In this document: in pieces, positions 43,026 through 52,364 of the stretch
How the letters are laid out: each line of letters begins with the position of its first letter
Position numbering within the stretch: the stretch's first letter is position 1
Assembly (NCBI GenBank): GCA_019449595.1
Contig: JAGRPL010000014.1
Span: 182,043 to 246,042, forward strand
Direction of reading: 5' to 3'
Length of the DNA: 64,000 nucleotides
From: Rhodoferax sp.
GTDB lineage: Bacteria > Pseudomonadota > Gammaproteobacteria > Burkholderiales > Burkholderiaceae_C
The notes under the pieces: model-generated
Database searches by the model: none
What the model was told of the DNA's origin: nothing
Seen by the model: only the letters and a program-made list of their open reading frames with translations
Position numbers and translations under genes: made by a program

Positions 43026-45383
43026 ATGCCGATTCAGCCCCCCCTTACCCCCAAGCCCCCCGTTTCCAATTCTGCTGAAAAGCAGGCCCAGTTGCGCACC
43101 GCCGCGCTGGAGTACCACGAGTTCCCCACCCCCGGCAAGATTGCCGTTGTCGCCACCAAGCAGCTCGTCAACCAGCACGACCTGGCCCTGGCCTACTCGC
43201 CCGGCGTAGCCGCGCCCTGCGAAGAAATCGTCAAGGACCCGAACAACGCCTACAAGTACACCAGCCGCGGCAACCTGGTGGCCGTCATCACCAACGGCAC
43301 CGCGGTGCTGGGCTTGGGCGACATCGGCCCGCTGGCCGCCAAGCCCGTGATGGAAGGCAAGGGCGTCCTGTTCAAGAAGTTTGCCGGCATCGACGTATTT
43401 GACATCGAGATCAACGAGAAGCACGACCTGGACAAGCTGGTCGACATCATCGCGGCCATGGAGCCGACCTTTGGCGGCATCAACCTGGAAGACATCAAGG
43501 CGCCAGACTGCTTCTACGTGGAGCGCAAGCTGCGCGAACGCATGAAAATCCCGGTCTTCCACGACGACCAGCACGGCACGGCCATCGTCGTTGGCGCGGC
43601 CATCCTCAACGGCCTGAAAGTGGCCGGCAAGGACCCCAAGAAGGTCAAGCTGGTGACCTCGGGTGCCGGCGCGGCCGCGCTGGCCTGCCTGGGACTGCTG
43701 GTGAAGCTGGGCATTCCCCGCGAAAACATCTGGGTCACCGACCTGGCCGGTCTGGTCTACGAAGGCCGCACTGAGCTGATGGACGATGACAAGGCGCAGT
43801 TCGCCCAGAAGACGGACCTGCGCACCCTGCGCGAGGCCATTGTGGGCGCCGACATCTTCCTGGGGCTGTCCGCCGGCGGCGTGCTCAAGCCCGAGATGGT
43901 GCAGTCCATGGCGGCCAAGCCCCTGGTCTTCGCCCTGGCCAACCCCACGCCGGAAATCCTGCCGGAGCAGGTGCACGCCGTGCGCGACGACGCCATCATG
44001 GCCACCGGCCGCACCGACTACCCCAACCAGGTCAACAACGTCCTGTGCTTCCCCTACATCTTCCGCGGTGCGCTGGATGCCGGGGCGTCCACCATCACGC
44101 TGGAGATGGAAATTGCCGCCGTGCACGCCATTGCCGAACTGGCTCAGGCCGAGCAGAGCGAGGTGGTGGCCGCGGCCTATGTCGGCGAGCAACTTGCTTT
44201 TGGCCCGGAGTACCTGATTCCCAAGCCGTTCGACCCCCGGCTGATGATGAAGATCGCGCCGGCCGTGGCGCAGGCCGCGTTCGACAGCGGCGTAGCCCTG
44301 CGCCCCATTGCCGACATGGACGCCTACCGCGAAACCCTGCAGAGCTTTGTGTACGCCTCCGGCACCACCATGAAGCCCATCTTCACGGCGGCCAAGAAGG
44401 CGCTCAAGAAGCGCGTGGCCTATGCGGAGGGCGAAGACGAGCGCGTGCTGCGCGCCGCGCAGATCGTGGTCGACGAGCGCCTGGCCCTGCCCACCCTCAT
44501 CGGCCGACCCAAGGTCATCGCCGAACGGATCGAGAAATTCGGCCTGCGCCTGAAGGAAGGCGTGGACTACAACGTGGTCAACGTGGAGCAGGACCACCGC
44601 TACCGCGACTTCTGGCAGACCTACCACCGCATGACCGAGCGCAAGGGCGTGACCGTGCCCGTGGCCAAGATCGAGATGCGCCGCCGGCTCACACTGATTG
44701 GCTCTATGCTGCTGCACAAGGGTGATGTGGATGGCCTGATCTGCGGCACCTGGGGCACCACATCGCTGCACCTGCAGTACATCGACCAGGTGATTGGCCG
44801 ACGCCCGTCCGTCGGCTCCCCGGCGATGCAGGACGTGGCGGTCTATGCCTGCATGAACGGCCTGATGCTGCCGGGACGCCAGGTGTTCCTGGTCGACACC
44901 CACGTCAACTACGACCCCAGCGCCGCCGAGCTGGCCAAGATCACCATCATGGCTGCGGAGGAAATGGTGCGCTTTGGCCTGAAACCCAAGGCCGCCCTGC
45001 TGAGCCATTCCAACTTCGGCAGCAGCAACGAACCCAGCGCGGTCAAGATGCGCCAGACCCTGGCCCTGCTGCAGCAGCAGGCCCCCTGGCTGGAAGTGGA
45101 TGGCGAAATGCACGGCGATGTGGCGCTGGACGGGGCCGCGCGCAAGGCCCTGATGCCCAACGGCACCCTGCACGGTGACGCCAACCTGCTGGTGCTGCCC
45201 AACATCGACGCAGCCAACATCGCCTACAACCTGCTCAAGACCGCCGCCGGCGGCAACATTGCCATTGGCCCGGTCCTGCTGGGTGCCGCCAAACCGGTGC
45301 ACGTGCTGACGGCCAGCACCACGGTCCGCCGCATTGTGAACATGACCGCACTGACCGTGGCCGATGCGAACGTCAGCCGCTGA
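43026..45383 (+). CDS. maeB: NADP-dependent malic enzyme with C-terminal phosphotransacetylase-like domain
   Basis: This 785-aa fusion has an N-terminal malic enzyme domain (residues about 20-440: [16 protein letters not shown], the metal-site [15 protein letters not shown](P) fold [16 protein letters not shown] and ANPTPEI). The C-terminal part (about 450-785, from [18 protein letters not shown]) is phosphotransacetylase-like and usually regulatory rather than catalytic. It oxidatively decarboxylates malate to pyruvate, making NADPH. A TACAAT -10-like element occurs at 42952-42957. The gene ends in a strong terminator at 45419. Standard MaeB size. Confidence 0.96.
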   Translation: MPIQPPLTPKPPVSNSAEKQAQLRTAALEYHEFPTPGKIAVVATKQLVNQHDLALAYSPGVAAPCEEIVKDPNNAYKYTSRGNLVAVITNGTAVLGLGDIGPLAAKPVMEGKGVLFKKFAGIDVFDIEINEKHDLDKLVDIIAAMEPTFGGINLEDIKAPDCFYVERKLRERMKIPVFHDDQHGTAIVVGAAILNGLKVAGKDPKKVKLVTSGAGAAALACLGLLVKLGIPRENIWVTDLAGLVYEGRTELMDDDKAQFAQKTDLRTLREAIVGADIFLGLSAGGVLKPEMVQSMAAKPLVFALANPTPEILPEQVHAVRDDAIMATGRTDYPNQVNNVLCFPYIFRGALDAGASTITLEMEIAAVHAIAELAQAEQSEVVAAAYVGEQLAFGPEYLIPKPFDPRLMMKIAPAVAQAAFDSGVALRPIADMDAYRETLQSFVYASGTTMKPIFTAAKKALKKRVAYAEGEDERVLRAAQIVVDERLALPTLIGRPKVIAERIEKFGLRLKEGVDYNVVNVEQDHRYRDFWQTYHRMTERKGVTVPVAKIEMRRRLTLIGSMLLHKGDVDGLICGTWGTTSLHLQYIDQVIGRRPSVGSPAMQDVAVYACMNGLMLPGRQVFLVDTHVNYDPSAAELAKITIMAAEEMVRFGLKPKAALLSHSNFGSSNEPSAVKMRQTLALLQQQAPWLEVDGEMHGDVALDGAARKALMPNGTLHGDANLLVLPNIDAANIAYNLLKTAAGGNIAIGPVLLGAAKPVHVLTASTTVRRIVNMTALTVADANVSR

Positions 45384-45418
45384 ACACAGTTAGTACACAC
45401 TTCTTCACAAAAAGACCC

Positions 45419-45460
45419 GCAAGGCCTTGCCTAAAATTTAGGCAAGGCCTTGCTTTTTTT
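45419..45460 (+). terminator. Rho-independent terminator of maeB built from two copies of a 12-bp palindrome
   Basis: Arm GCAAGGCCTTGCCTAAA pairs perfectly with TTTAGGCAAGGCCTTGC across a single A, a 17-bp stem, and is followed by seven Ts. Each arm also contains GCAAGGCCTTGC, which is palindromic by itself, so alternative cruciform forms are possible. Confidence 0.93.
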
Positions 45461-45524
45461 GGCCAGATACGCGACACTCTAGCGCTTGAGTTTCGGGTTT
45501 ACCCTAGGTGACTTGAGAGGTTTC

Positions 45525-45917
45525 ATGGTGCGGAGTGGTGTCTTCAAGTTAGCGCTCACTGGCGCGATTTTGTCCATTGCCCTTGCATGTGGCGGAGTCG
45601 CTGCCCGCGAGGAAACCGGTTCCACAACCAGTGCGACCGTGGCTGTGAATCGCTTGCCCCCACAGGGTCTTGAGACCTACCAATTGATTCGCCGGGGCGG
45701 GCCGTTCCCCTATGAGAAAGACGGCATGGTGTTTGCCAACCGGGAGCGCCTGCTTCCAGCGCACAAGCGGGGTTACTACCACGAGTACACCGTGAAGACG
45801 CCCACCGCTAGGGACCGGGGAACCCGGCGCATTGTGTGTGGTGGCCCGGCCACCACACCGGATGCCTGTTATTACACAGACGATCACTATGCGAGTTTTC
45901 GCAAGATCGTTCCGTGA
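45525..45917 (+). CDS. Secreted ribonuclease of the barnase/RNase Sa (N1/T1) family
   Basis: This 130-aa protein has an N-terminal signal-like segment (LALTGAILSIALACGGVAA). The microbial RNase core follows: LPPQGLETYQLIRRGGPFPY, Glu87 in YYHEYTV, Arg101/Arg102 in RGTRRIV and His121 in YTDDHYASF. These correspond to the Glu-Arg-His catalytic set of barnase and RNase Sa. Cys105 and Cys115 may form a disulfide. It should cleave single-stranded RNA, preferring G, outside the cell or after delivery. The barstar-like inhibitor gene follows 35 bp later. The ATG at 45525 has GAGAGG upstream. Confidence 0.88.
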   Translation: MVRSGVFKLALTGAILSIALACGGVAAREETGSTTSATVAVNRLPPQGLETYQLIRRGGPFPYEKDGMVFANRERLLPAHKRGYYHEYTVKTPTARDRGTRRIVCGGPATTPDACYYTDDHYASFRKIVP

Positions 45918-45952
45918 CTTGGATTTGTATTCTTTAAGAAAGAGAAGCGGAA

Positions 45953-46354
45953 ATGGATATGCCACTTCGAACAGTCAGAACGAATATCGTTCAGTCGATT
46001 CGCGCCTTCCGGGTGTCGGATCTGCAGGAGGCCGCCCAGGGTCTGGGACACCACTTCCTGTACGCCAACTTGGCCAATGCACAGACCAAGCAGGATGTGC
46101 TGGACATGATTGGCCAGCAGTTCATGCTGCCAGCCCACGTGGGCAAGAACTTTGACGCGCTGTACGACAGCCTGACCGATCCGGTCCACAAGTCCGGCCC
46201 CCAGCCCGGCTTCATTGCCGTGCTGGAGCACATCCCGGCCAACGTGAAATTCGACAAGGAAGCGCGTGAGCAGCTGCTCGACATCTTCCGCGACACCGCA
46301 GACTACTGGGGGGACCGGAAAATACCGTTCCGGTGCTTCTATTCTTTTCTGTAG
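45953..46354 (+). CDS. Barstar-family ribonuclease inhibitor
   Basis: This 133-aa protein contains the barstar fold: an N-terminal strand HFLYANLANAQTKQDVLDMI, the helix LPAHVGKNFDALYDSLTD with the conserved NFDAL block, and FIAVLEHIPANVKFD. The extended N-terminus makes it longer than the classical inhibitor. It would bind and block the ribonuclease encoded immediately upstream, protecting the producer. An in-frame Met at 45959 is an alternative start. A 10-bp perfect inverted repeat follows the stop. Confidence 0.9.
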   Translation: MDMPLRTVRTNIVQSIRAFRVSDLQEAAQGLGHHFLYANLANAQTKQDVLDMIGQQFMLPAHVGKNFDALYDSLTDPVHKSGPQPGFIAVLEHIPANVKFDKEAREQLLDIFRDTADYWGDRKIPFRCFYSFL

Positions 46355-46387
46355 CCCGTTCTGCACAAACCAGCCAAGCAGAACGGG
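46355..46387 (+). other. Perfect hairpin after the barstar gene
   Basis: CCCGTTCTGC pairs with GCAGAACGGG around a 13-nt loop directly after the barstar stop. No T-run follows, so it is not a standard intrinsic terminator. It may stabilise the mRNA 3' end or assist Rho-dependent ending. The whole gap 46355-46673 holds this hairpin and the doubtful small ORF below. Confidence 0.6.
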
Positions 46388-46440
46388 CGAACGAGGCCAA
46401 CAACACATCCGCGCCCAGCGAAGCCCCCGCAGGCGTCGAG

Positions 46441-46554
46441 ATGGTGACGGAAACCGGCGAGAAGATGCCGACCGACAAGCTCCTGGACGTGTCCCCGCTG
46501 GCACTGCGCATGAGCAGTCCTTTCAACGCAGGATACTGGCTGGCAGCTGCCTGA
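46441..46554 (+). CDS. Doubtful small ORF, 37 aa
   Basis: The frame open from at least GTG 46333 to TGA at 46552 has codon third positions rich in G/C, like a real gene. From ATG 46441 it encodes MVTETGEKMPTDKLLDVSPL and ends NAGYWLAAA. There is no clear ribosome binding site and no recognised family. It could be a remnant of a longer gene or a chance open frame. Confidence 0.25.
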   Translation: MVTETGEKMPTDKLLDVSPLALRMSSPFNAGYWLAAA

Positions 46555-46673
46555 TCCCCCTGCGCAAGGCCCCTCACGCTTTGCGCCACAGCCTGCCACA
46601 GACCGCCCCGCGCAGGCGGTCCTGTGGCGCGCGCTGTACTATCATGCCCACACCTCAATGACACCCTGCTGGC

Positions 46674-48749
46674 ATGGGCACACTGGCTAAGCTCTTACCC
46701 ACGGCGCTGCGGCGCTGGCTACTGACATCCCTGGGGGGTGCCAGCGAGGACTGGTTCGCGCGCGTGTTCCACACCAGCCCGGACTGGATTGTCATCACCC
46801 GCCTGGAAGACAGCCTGATCGTGGAAGCCAACCAGGGCTTCCAGACCATCAGCGGCTACAGCCCCTCAGAGGTAATCGGACGCCGCATGGCCGATTTCCA
46901 GGTGTGGGCGCACCCCGAGCAGCGCGCCCGCATCGTGGAAGAACTGAAACGCACCGGTTTCGTCCGCGACACGCTGGTGCAGGCGCGCCGCCGTGACGGA
47001 AGCATCCGCGATTGCGTGCTCAACGCCACACTGCTGGCCCGGCCGGGCGAGGCAGCCTCCCACGTCGTCTGGGTTTCCCGCGACGTCACCGACCAGAATG
47101 CGCTGAACGAACAGTTCAAGGCCGCTTTTCAGCTGACCCCGGACTTCATGTCGATCTCCCGCTTGCGCGATGGCCGGTATGTGGAAGTCAATGCCGCCTT
47201 CGAACGCCTGACTGGCCTCAGCCGCGACCAGGTGATTGGCAAGACAGCCACCGAAGTGGGCGTCTGGCACGATCCCCAGGAACGCGATGCGCTGGTACAA
47301 GCGATCATGGCCGCCGGCACCATCAGTGGCTACAGCATCCGAACCAACGGCCGCAACGGGCAGGTCCGCGAATCGCTGGTCAACGCGGCCATCTTCGAAT
47401 CGCGCGGAGAGCCTTACATGATCGCGCTGCTGCGCGACGTCACCGACGCCCGCGCCGCGGCCCGGGCCCTGCAGGAGAGCGAGGCCCGCTTTTCCAGCCT
47501 GTTCGATCAGTCGCCCATCCCCATGAGCTACGCCAGCGACAGCGACAACTTCGCGACCGTCCACTGGAACCAGGCGTGGTTCGACCTGTTTGGGTTTGAC
47601 CCCGAAACCTCGCAGGGCAAGCCCGGGCTGGAGTTGGGCATCTGGGTCCAGGCGCAAGACCGCGTCAACTGGCTGGACAACGCGATCGCCGGTAAGAACA
47701 CCACCGACACCGAACTGCAGCTCCGGCGGGCGGACGGCACCTTGCGCTGGGTCTCCCTGTCCAGCCGCACGCTGGTGGAGCAGCAGCGCACGCTGGTTCT
47801 GTTCACCTACTTCGACATCACGGAGCGCCGGCGCGCGCAGCAGGAAATCCTGGAGCTCAACACCCAGCTGGAAGCCCGGGTGGCCCAGCGCACCACCGAA
47901 CTGCAGAACTCCAATCAGGAGCTCTCGCACACGCTGGCAACCTTGGGCATGGCCCAAAACCAGCTGGTGCAATCCGAGAAACTGGCCGCCCTGGGCGCCT
48001 TGGTCGCCGGCGTGGCGCACGAGCTGAACACACCCATCGGCAACGGCCTGACCGTGGCCAGCGCCCTGGAGCACCGGGTCCAGCAGTTCGCGCCCCTGCT
48101 CGACGCGGGGATGAAGCGTTCCGACCTGCAGACCTTCGTGGACGACGCACGGCTGGCGGCCGACATCCTGGTGCGCAACCTCACGCGGGCCGGCGCGCTG
48201 GTGGCCAGCTTCAAGCAGGTCGCCATCGACCAGACCAGCTCGCAGCGCCGGCGCTTTTCGCTCAGCGCCGTGGTCTCGGAGATCCTGGTCACCCTCAGTC
48301 CGGCGATCCGTGCGTCGGCCTGCGTGGTCACCACCGACATCGACGCCAGCCTGTCGCTGGACAGCTATCCCGGCCCGTTGGGGCAGGTGCTCACCAACCT
48401 GATCAACAACGCCATCGTGCACGGCTTCGGCCCCGGCGAGGCCGGCACCATCACGCTGGGCGCGCAGGCGCTGGATGCCGACCGGATCGTGGTGCAGGTC
48501 AGCGACAGCGGCCGCGGCATCCAGGCCCAGGACCTGCTCCACGTCTTTGAACCGTTTTTCACCACCCGCCTGGGCCAGGGTGGCTCCGGCCTGGGCCTGC
48601 ACATCGTGCACAACATCGTGACCGGTGTGCTGGGCGGCCAGATCGAAGCCCGCAGCCTGCCCGGCCAGGGGGCCACCTTCATCCTGAACCTTCCCCGCAC
48701 GGCACCCGAACGCAGCAGCCAGGTCCAACCCGCGTTGATGGACGGCTGA
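46674..48749 (+). CDS. PAS-domain sensor histidine kinase, no TM segment
   Basis: This 691-aa kinase has three tandem PAS domains, roughly residues 22-145 (FHTSPDWIVITRLED), 146-270 (FQLTPDFMSISRLRDGRYVEV) and 275-395 (LFDQSPIPMSYASD). A coiled-coil linker (LNTQLEARVAQRTTELQNSN), His449 in AGVAHELNTPIGNG and an ATPase domain with NLINNAIVHGFG, DSGRGI and GGSGLGLHIV complete it. No TM helices are seen, so it senses in the cytoplasm. No response regulator adjoins, which makes it an orphan. hemN follows 88 bp later on the same strand; a link to oxygen or redox sensing is only suggested by that. Confidence 0.9.
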   Translation: MGTLAKLLPTALRRWLLTSLGGASEDWFARVFHTSPDWIVITRLEDSLIVEANQGFQTISGYSPSEVIGRRMADFQVWAHPEQRARIVEELKRTGFVRDTLVQARRRDGSIRDCVLNATLLARPGEAASHVVWVSRDVTDQNALNEQFKAAFQLTPDFMSISRLRDGRYVEVNAAFERLTGLSRDQVIGKTATEVGVWHDPQERDALVQAIMAAGTISGYSIRTNGRNGQVRESLVNAAIFESRGEPYMIALLRDVTDARAAARALQESEARFSSLFDQSPIPMSYASDSDNFATVHWNQAWFDLFGFDPETSQGKPGLELGIWVQAQDRVNWLDNAIAGKNTTDTELQLRRADGTLRWVSLSSRTLVEQQRTLVLFTYFDITERRRAQQEILELNTQLEARVAQRTTELQNSNQELSHTLATLGMAQNQLVQSEKLAALGALVAGVAHELNTPIGNGLTVASALEHRVQQFAPLLDAGMKRSDLQTFVDDARLAADILVRNLTRAGALVASFKQVAIDQTSSQRRRFSLSAVVSEILVTLSPAIRASACVVTTDIDASLSLDSYPGPLGQVLTNLINNAIVHGFGPGEAGTITLGAQALDADRIVVQVSDSGRGIQAQDLLHVFEPFFTTRLGQGGSGLGLHIVHNIVTGVLGGQIEARSLPGQGATFILNLPRTAPERSSQVQPALMDG

Positions 48750-48837
48750 AAGCGCCGCCGCGGCACCGCCCTATCCACCCGACCCCAGCAGCGCGGCACC
48801 GCCCGCGGCACAATCGACACTTCCCTCTGGATTGACC

Positions 48838-50229
48838 ATGAACGCTCCCACCACCGATATCGAAATCTCCGAAGAACTGGTCCGCAAGTTCGACAAGCTC
48901 GGCCCACGCTACACCTCGTACCCCACAGCGGACCGTTTCCACGCGGCGTTTACCGAGCAGACCTACCGGGGCTACCTGGAGCAACGCGCAGGCCACAGCA
49001 GCAACCCACCGCTGTCGCTCTACGTGCACCTGCCCTTCTGCGAATCGCTGTGCTACTTCTGCGCCTGCAACAAGATCATCACCAAGGACCATGCCCGGGT
49101 CGCCGAGTACCTGCGCTACCTCGACAAGGAAATGGCCCTGGTGGCGTCCCGCCTGGGCACGGACCGCAAGACGGTGCAGCTGCACCTGGGCGGCGGCACA
49201 CCCACCTTCTTCAATGCCGACGAGCTGGGCCAACTGATGGCCATGCTGCGCAGGCACTTCGATTTCACCCCGGACGCCGAGCTGGGCGTGGAGATCGACC
49301 CGCGCACCGTCCACCCCGGCACCCTGACCATGCTGGCCGGCCTGGGCTTTAACCGCAACAGCTTCGGCGTGCAGGACTTCGATCCGGCCGTGCAGCAGGC
49401 CGTCAACCGCATCCAGCCGCTGGACATGGTGGAGCGGGCCGTACAGGAAAGCCGCAAGGCAGGCTTCCAGTCCATCAACGCCGACCTGATTTACGGCCTG
49501 CCCAAGCAGACGCTGGAGAGCTTTGGCCGCACGCTCGACAGCCTCATTGCGCTGTCGCCGGACCGCATCGCACTGTACAACTACGCCCACCTGCCGCAGC
49601 GCTTCAAGGCGCAGCGCCTGATCGTGGCCAGCGACCTGCCCTCGGCCGAAGCACGCCTGCAGATCTTCCTGATGTCCATGCGCCGCCTGCTCGATGCCGG
49701 CTACGTGTACATCGGACTGGACCACTTCTCCAAGCCCGACGACGAACTCAACAAGGCCCGGCTGGACAAGAGCCTGCACCGCAATTTCCAGGGCTACACC
49801 ACCCGCGCCGAGTGCGACCTGATCGGCTTTGGCGTCTCGGCCATCAGCAAGGTCGGCGACTCTTACAGCCAGGCGGTGCGCACCGTCAATGCCTACTACC
49901 AGCATCTGGATGCGGGCATGCTGCCGATCGAGAAAGGGTTTGAGCTGAGCCAGGACGACGTGCTGCGCCGCGACATCATCATGACCCTGATGTGCAGCGC
50001 ACCGGTCGAGGTGGCGGCGGTCAACGCCAAATACGGCATTGATTTCAACACCTACTTCGCGCCAGAACTGGCACGACTCAAGCCCTACGAGGATGCGGGC
50101 CTGATCACCATCGACCCCACGGCCATCCGCATCACGCCCAAAGGGCGCCTGTTCGTGCGGGCCAGCGGCATGGTGTTCGACAGCTACCTTGGTCAGCCGA
50201 CGACCTCGACCTACTCCAAGCTGATCTGA
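48838..50229 (+). CDS. hemN: Oxygen-independent coproporphyrinogen III oxidase
   Basis: This 463-aa radical-SAM enzyme has the N-terminal GPRYTSYPTADRF and the [4Fe-4S] motif CESLCYFC inside YVHLPFCESLCYFCACNK. HLGGGTPTFF and the HemN C-terminal block YEDAGLITIDPTAIRITPKG follow. It decarboxylates coproporphyrinogen III to protoporphyrinogen IX without oxygen. The start is ATG 48838 (MNAPTTDIEISEEL). No clear FNR box was found upstream. CACAAT at 48810-48815 resembles a -10. Full family length. Confidence 0.96.
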   Translation: MNAPTTDIEISEELVRKFDKLGPRYTSYPTADRFHAAFTEQTYRGYLEQRAGHSSNPPLSLYVHLPFCESLCYFCACNKIITKDHARVAEYLRYLDKEMALVASRLGTDRKTVQLHLGGGTPTFFNADELGQLMAMLRRHFDFTPDAELGVEIDPRTVHPGTLTMLAGLGFNRNSFGVQDFDPAVQQAVNRIQPLDMVERAVQESRKAGFQSINADLIYGLPKQTLESFGRTLDSLIALSPDRIALYNYAHLPQRFKAQRLIVASDLPSAEARLQIFLMSMRRLLDAGYVYIGLDHFSKPDDELNKARLDKSLHRNFQGYTTRAECDLIGFGVSAISKVGDSYSQAVRTVNAYYQHLDAGMLPIEKGFELSQDDVLRRDIIMTLMCSAPVEVAAVNAKYGIDFNTYFAPELARLKPYEDAGLITIDPTAIRITPKGRLFVRASGMVFDSYLGQPTTSTYSKLI

Positions 50230-50253
50230 AGCCAGCCGGCGCCGGCCGGCGGG

Positions 50254-51054
50254 TCAGGGCAGCGGCTGAAGCTGCTGCGCCAGCCCGACATAGGCAGCAA
50301 CCGGCACCTCTTCGGCCCGGCGCTGCACGTCAAACGTGCCGGCAAAGCCCTTCTCTTCGAGCCAGCGGCCCAGGGTGTGGCGCAGCAGCTTGCGGCGCTG
50401 GCTGAACGCCACCTGCACCAGCTCCTCCAGCAGCTTGGCGTCCAACCGGGGCGGGCTGGCCAGTGGCACCATGCGCACCACCGCGCTGTCCACGCGCGGG
50501 GGCGGATCGAAACTCTCGGGCGGTACGAACAGCACGTTTTCCATGGCGTAGCGCCACTGCAGCATCACACTCAAACGCCCGTAATCGGACGTGGCAGGCT
50601 GGGCCACCATGCGGTCGATCACCTCTTTCTGCAGCATGAAGTGCTGGTCTTCGATGGCATCCACATGGCCCAGCAGGTGAAACAGGATGGGCGTCGAAAT
50701 GTTGTAGGGCAGGTTGCCCACCACACGCAGCTTGCCCATCGGCGCTTCGGGCGCTATGGAATGCATAGCTGACCACGCAGACTGCAGCTGGGAAAAATCC
50801 ACTTTCAGCACATCGGATTCGATCACCGTCAACTGCCCGTAGCCGCGCAGGCGCTGGGCCAGGTCGCGGTCGAGCTCGATCACCGTGAGGTTCCCCAGGC
50901 GTTCGACCAGCGGTTGCGTCAACGCCGCCAGACCCGGCCCGATTTCCACCATGCGCTGTCCGGGCTTGGGGTCAATCGCCCGCACGATGGCGTCGATGAT
51001 GCCGCCGTCTGTCAGGAAGTGCTGTCCGAAGCGCTTGCGGGCAATGTGTTTCAT
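50254..51054 (-). CDS. rsmA: 16S rRNA A1518/A1519 N6-dimethyltransferase
   Basis: This 266-aa protein has the KsgA/RsmA pattern: [11 protein letters not shown] at the N-terminus, SAM-binding [14 protein letters not shown], the catalytic [14 protein letters not shown] and the C-terminal [13 protein letters not shown]. It dimethylates two adjacent adenines of 16S rRNA late in 30S assembly. Just before GNLPYNIS, residues about 90-106 ([14 protein letters not shown]) are encoded largely by repeat copy F and look like an inserted loop. It overlaps surA by 4 bp; pdxA, often between surA and rsmA, is absent. Confidence 0.96.
   Translation of the reverse strand: MKHIARKRFGQHFLTDGGIIDAIVRAIDPKPGQRMVEIGPGLAALTQPLVERLGNLTVIELDRDLAQRLRGYGQLTVIESDVLKVDFSQLQSAWSAMHSIAPEAPMGKLRVVGNLPYNISTPILFHLLGHVDAIEDQHFMLQKEVIDRMVAQPATSDYGRLSVMLQWRYAMENVLFVPPESFDPPPRVDSAVVRMVPLASPPRLDAKLLEELVQVAFSQRRKLLRHTLGRWLEEKGFAGTFDVQRRAEEVPVAAYVGLAQQLQPLP
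50751..50785 (-). repeat. Dispersed hairpin element, copy F, in frame inside rsmA
   Basis: On the minus strand this reads GCGTGGTCAGCTATGCATTC followed by CATAGCGC. The arms GCTAT and ATAGC are perfect around a 7-nt loop. It encodes [10 protein letters not shown] within rsmA, in the gene's own direction. Confidence 0.7.
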
Positions 51055-52358
51055 TGGGGCGGCTCGCGCAGTTCCACGAAGGAACGGGCGCGCACATCCC
51101 GGACCCAGGTGGCATACGCTTCTTCGGCCCGGGTGGCCCGCAGCTGGTTGCGCACCAGTTCACGGACTTCGCGCGGGTTCAGGTCTACACGGCGGCGCTC
51201 GATCATCTGGATCAGGTGCACCCCAAAGCGCGAGACCACCGGATCGCTGATCTGGCCCTCGGCCAGACGGGTCATGGGTTCTTCAAATTCCGGCACGAAC
51301 ATGCCGGGGTTGGCCCAACCCAGGTCACCGCCCTGGGTCGCGCTGCCATCCTGCGAGTACTGGCGTGCCAGCTCCTGGAAGGTGGCCTTGCCATCCTGGA
51401 TGCGTTTCTTGAACTCCGCCAGGCGGGCAATGGCCGCGGCCTGCGTCAGCTGGGCGTCGGTCCGCAGCAGGATGTGCCGGGCATGGGTTTGCACCACCGT
51501 CTTGGTGAGCGCTGCCGGCGCCCGTTTTTCGATCACTTTCAGGATGTGGAACCCGGCGCCGGACCGCACGATGTCCGACACCTGGCCCACGGCCAGGTTC
51601 TGGGTCGCCAGCACGAAAGAGGGCGGGTAGCGGTCTGCACGGCGCAGGCCCAGTTCTCCGCCCTTGCTGCGGTCTGCCGCCGACACTTCCTGCACCAGCC
51701 GGGCGAAATCTTCCCCGCCGCGGATGCGGGCCAGCACCTGCTGCGCCTGCTGCTGGCGCTCCTTCACCTGCTCGGCGCTGGCTTTCTCCGGCACGGCCAC
51801 CAACAGGTTGGCCAGGTTGATCTCCTGCGCAAAGGGATCGGTGTTGTTGGCCTGCTGTTCCTCCAGCGCATGGTCCACATCGGTGTCGGACACGCGGATG
51901 CGGGACTCGATCTCCCGCTCGTGCAGGCGCGACAGCAGGATCTGGTCGCGCAGCTGGCTGCGGAAACGGGCCGCGTCCACGCCGTCCTTGGCCATGCGTG
52001 CGCGCAACCCGGCCACATCCACCTGGTTCTGGCGGGCAATGGCCTGCTCGGCCAAATCGATTGCCGCGTCGTCGACACGGATGCCGGTCTCGCGCGCCAT
52101 CTGCAACTGGGCCCGCTCATTGATCAGACGCTCGAGCACCTGGCGACGCAGTTCGTCCGGTGCCGGTGCGGCCTGGTTCTGGCGCGCCAGCTCCTGAGTC
52201 AGGCGCGCCACTTCGGCCCGCACTTCGTTGTTCGTGATCGGCTCGGAATTCACCACCGCCACGATGTAGTCCGCCTGCCGCGCAGTCTGGGCCAGGGCTC
52301 CGGCCACCAGAAAGCTGCAAGAACAGGCAAGGGCCAAGGCCCGCACGCGAAAATTCAT
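51051..52358 (-). CDS. surA: Periplasmic chaperone/peptidyl-prolyl isomerase SurA
   Basis: This 435-aa protein has a signal peptide (residues about 1-23, ending ALA) and the SurA N-terminal chaperone domain with [14 protein letters not shown]. Two parvulin domains follow: about 180-280 ([13 protein letters not shown] through [13 protein letters not shown]) and about 295-395 ([12 protein letters not shown] through [13 protein letters not shown]). It helps outer-membrane beta-barrels reach the Bam complex. It lies between lptD (6 bp upstream) and rsmA (4-bp overlap), the classic envelope operon, and LptD is a known SurA client. Confidence 0.96.
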   Translation of the reverse strand: MNFRVRALALACSCSFLVAGALAQTARQADYIVAVVNSEPITNNEVRAEVARLTQELARQNQAAPAPDELRRQVLERLINERAQLQMARETGIRVDDAAIDLAEQAIARQNQVDVAGLRARMAKDGVDAARFRSQLRDQILLSRLHEREIESRIRVSDTDVDHALEEQQANNTDPFAQEINLANLLVAVPEKASAEQVKERQQQAQQVLARIRGGEDFARLVQEVSAADRSKGGELGLRRADRYPPSFVLATQNLAVGQVSDIVRSGAGFHILKVIEKRAPAALTKTVVQTHARHILLRTDAQLTQAAAIARLAEFKKRIQDGKATFQELARQYSQDGSATQGGDLGWANPGMFVPEFEEPMTRLAEGQISDPVVSRFGVHLIQMIERRRVDLNPREVRELVRNQLRATRAEEAYATWVRDVRARSFVELREPPQ

Positions 52359-52364
52359 GGTCTG

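Noticed and set aside
42525..45302. 925-codon open frame opposite maeB
   Set aside because: Antisense shadow of the malic enzyme gene, with repetitive composition and no motif.
46355..46387. Barstar-proximal hairpin as an intrinsic terminator
   Set aside because: The stem is perfect but no T-run follows on either strand. Reported only as a hairpin.
50230..50253. GC-rich palindrome between hemN and rsmA stops as a terminator
   Set aside because: GCCGGCGCCGGC symmetry is present but there is no T-tract. Short GC palindromes are expected by chance here.
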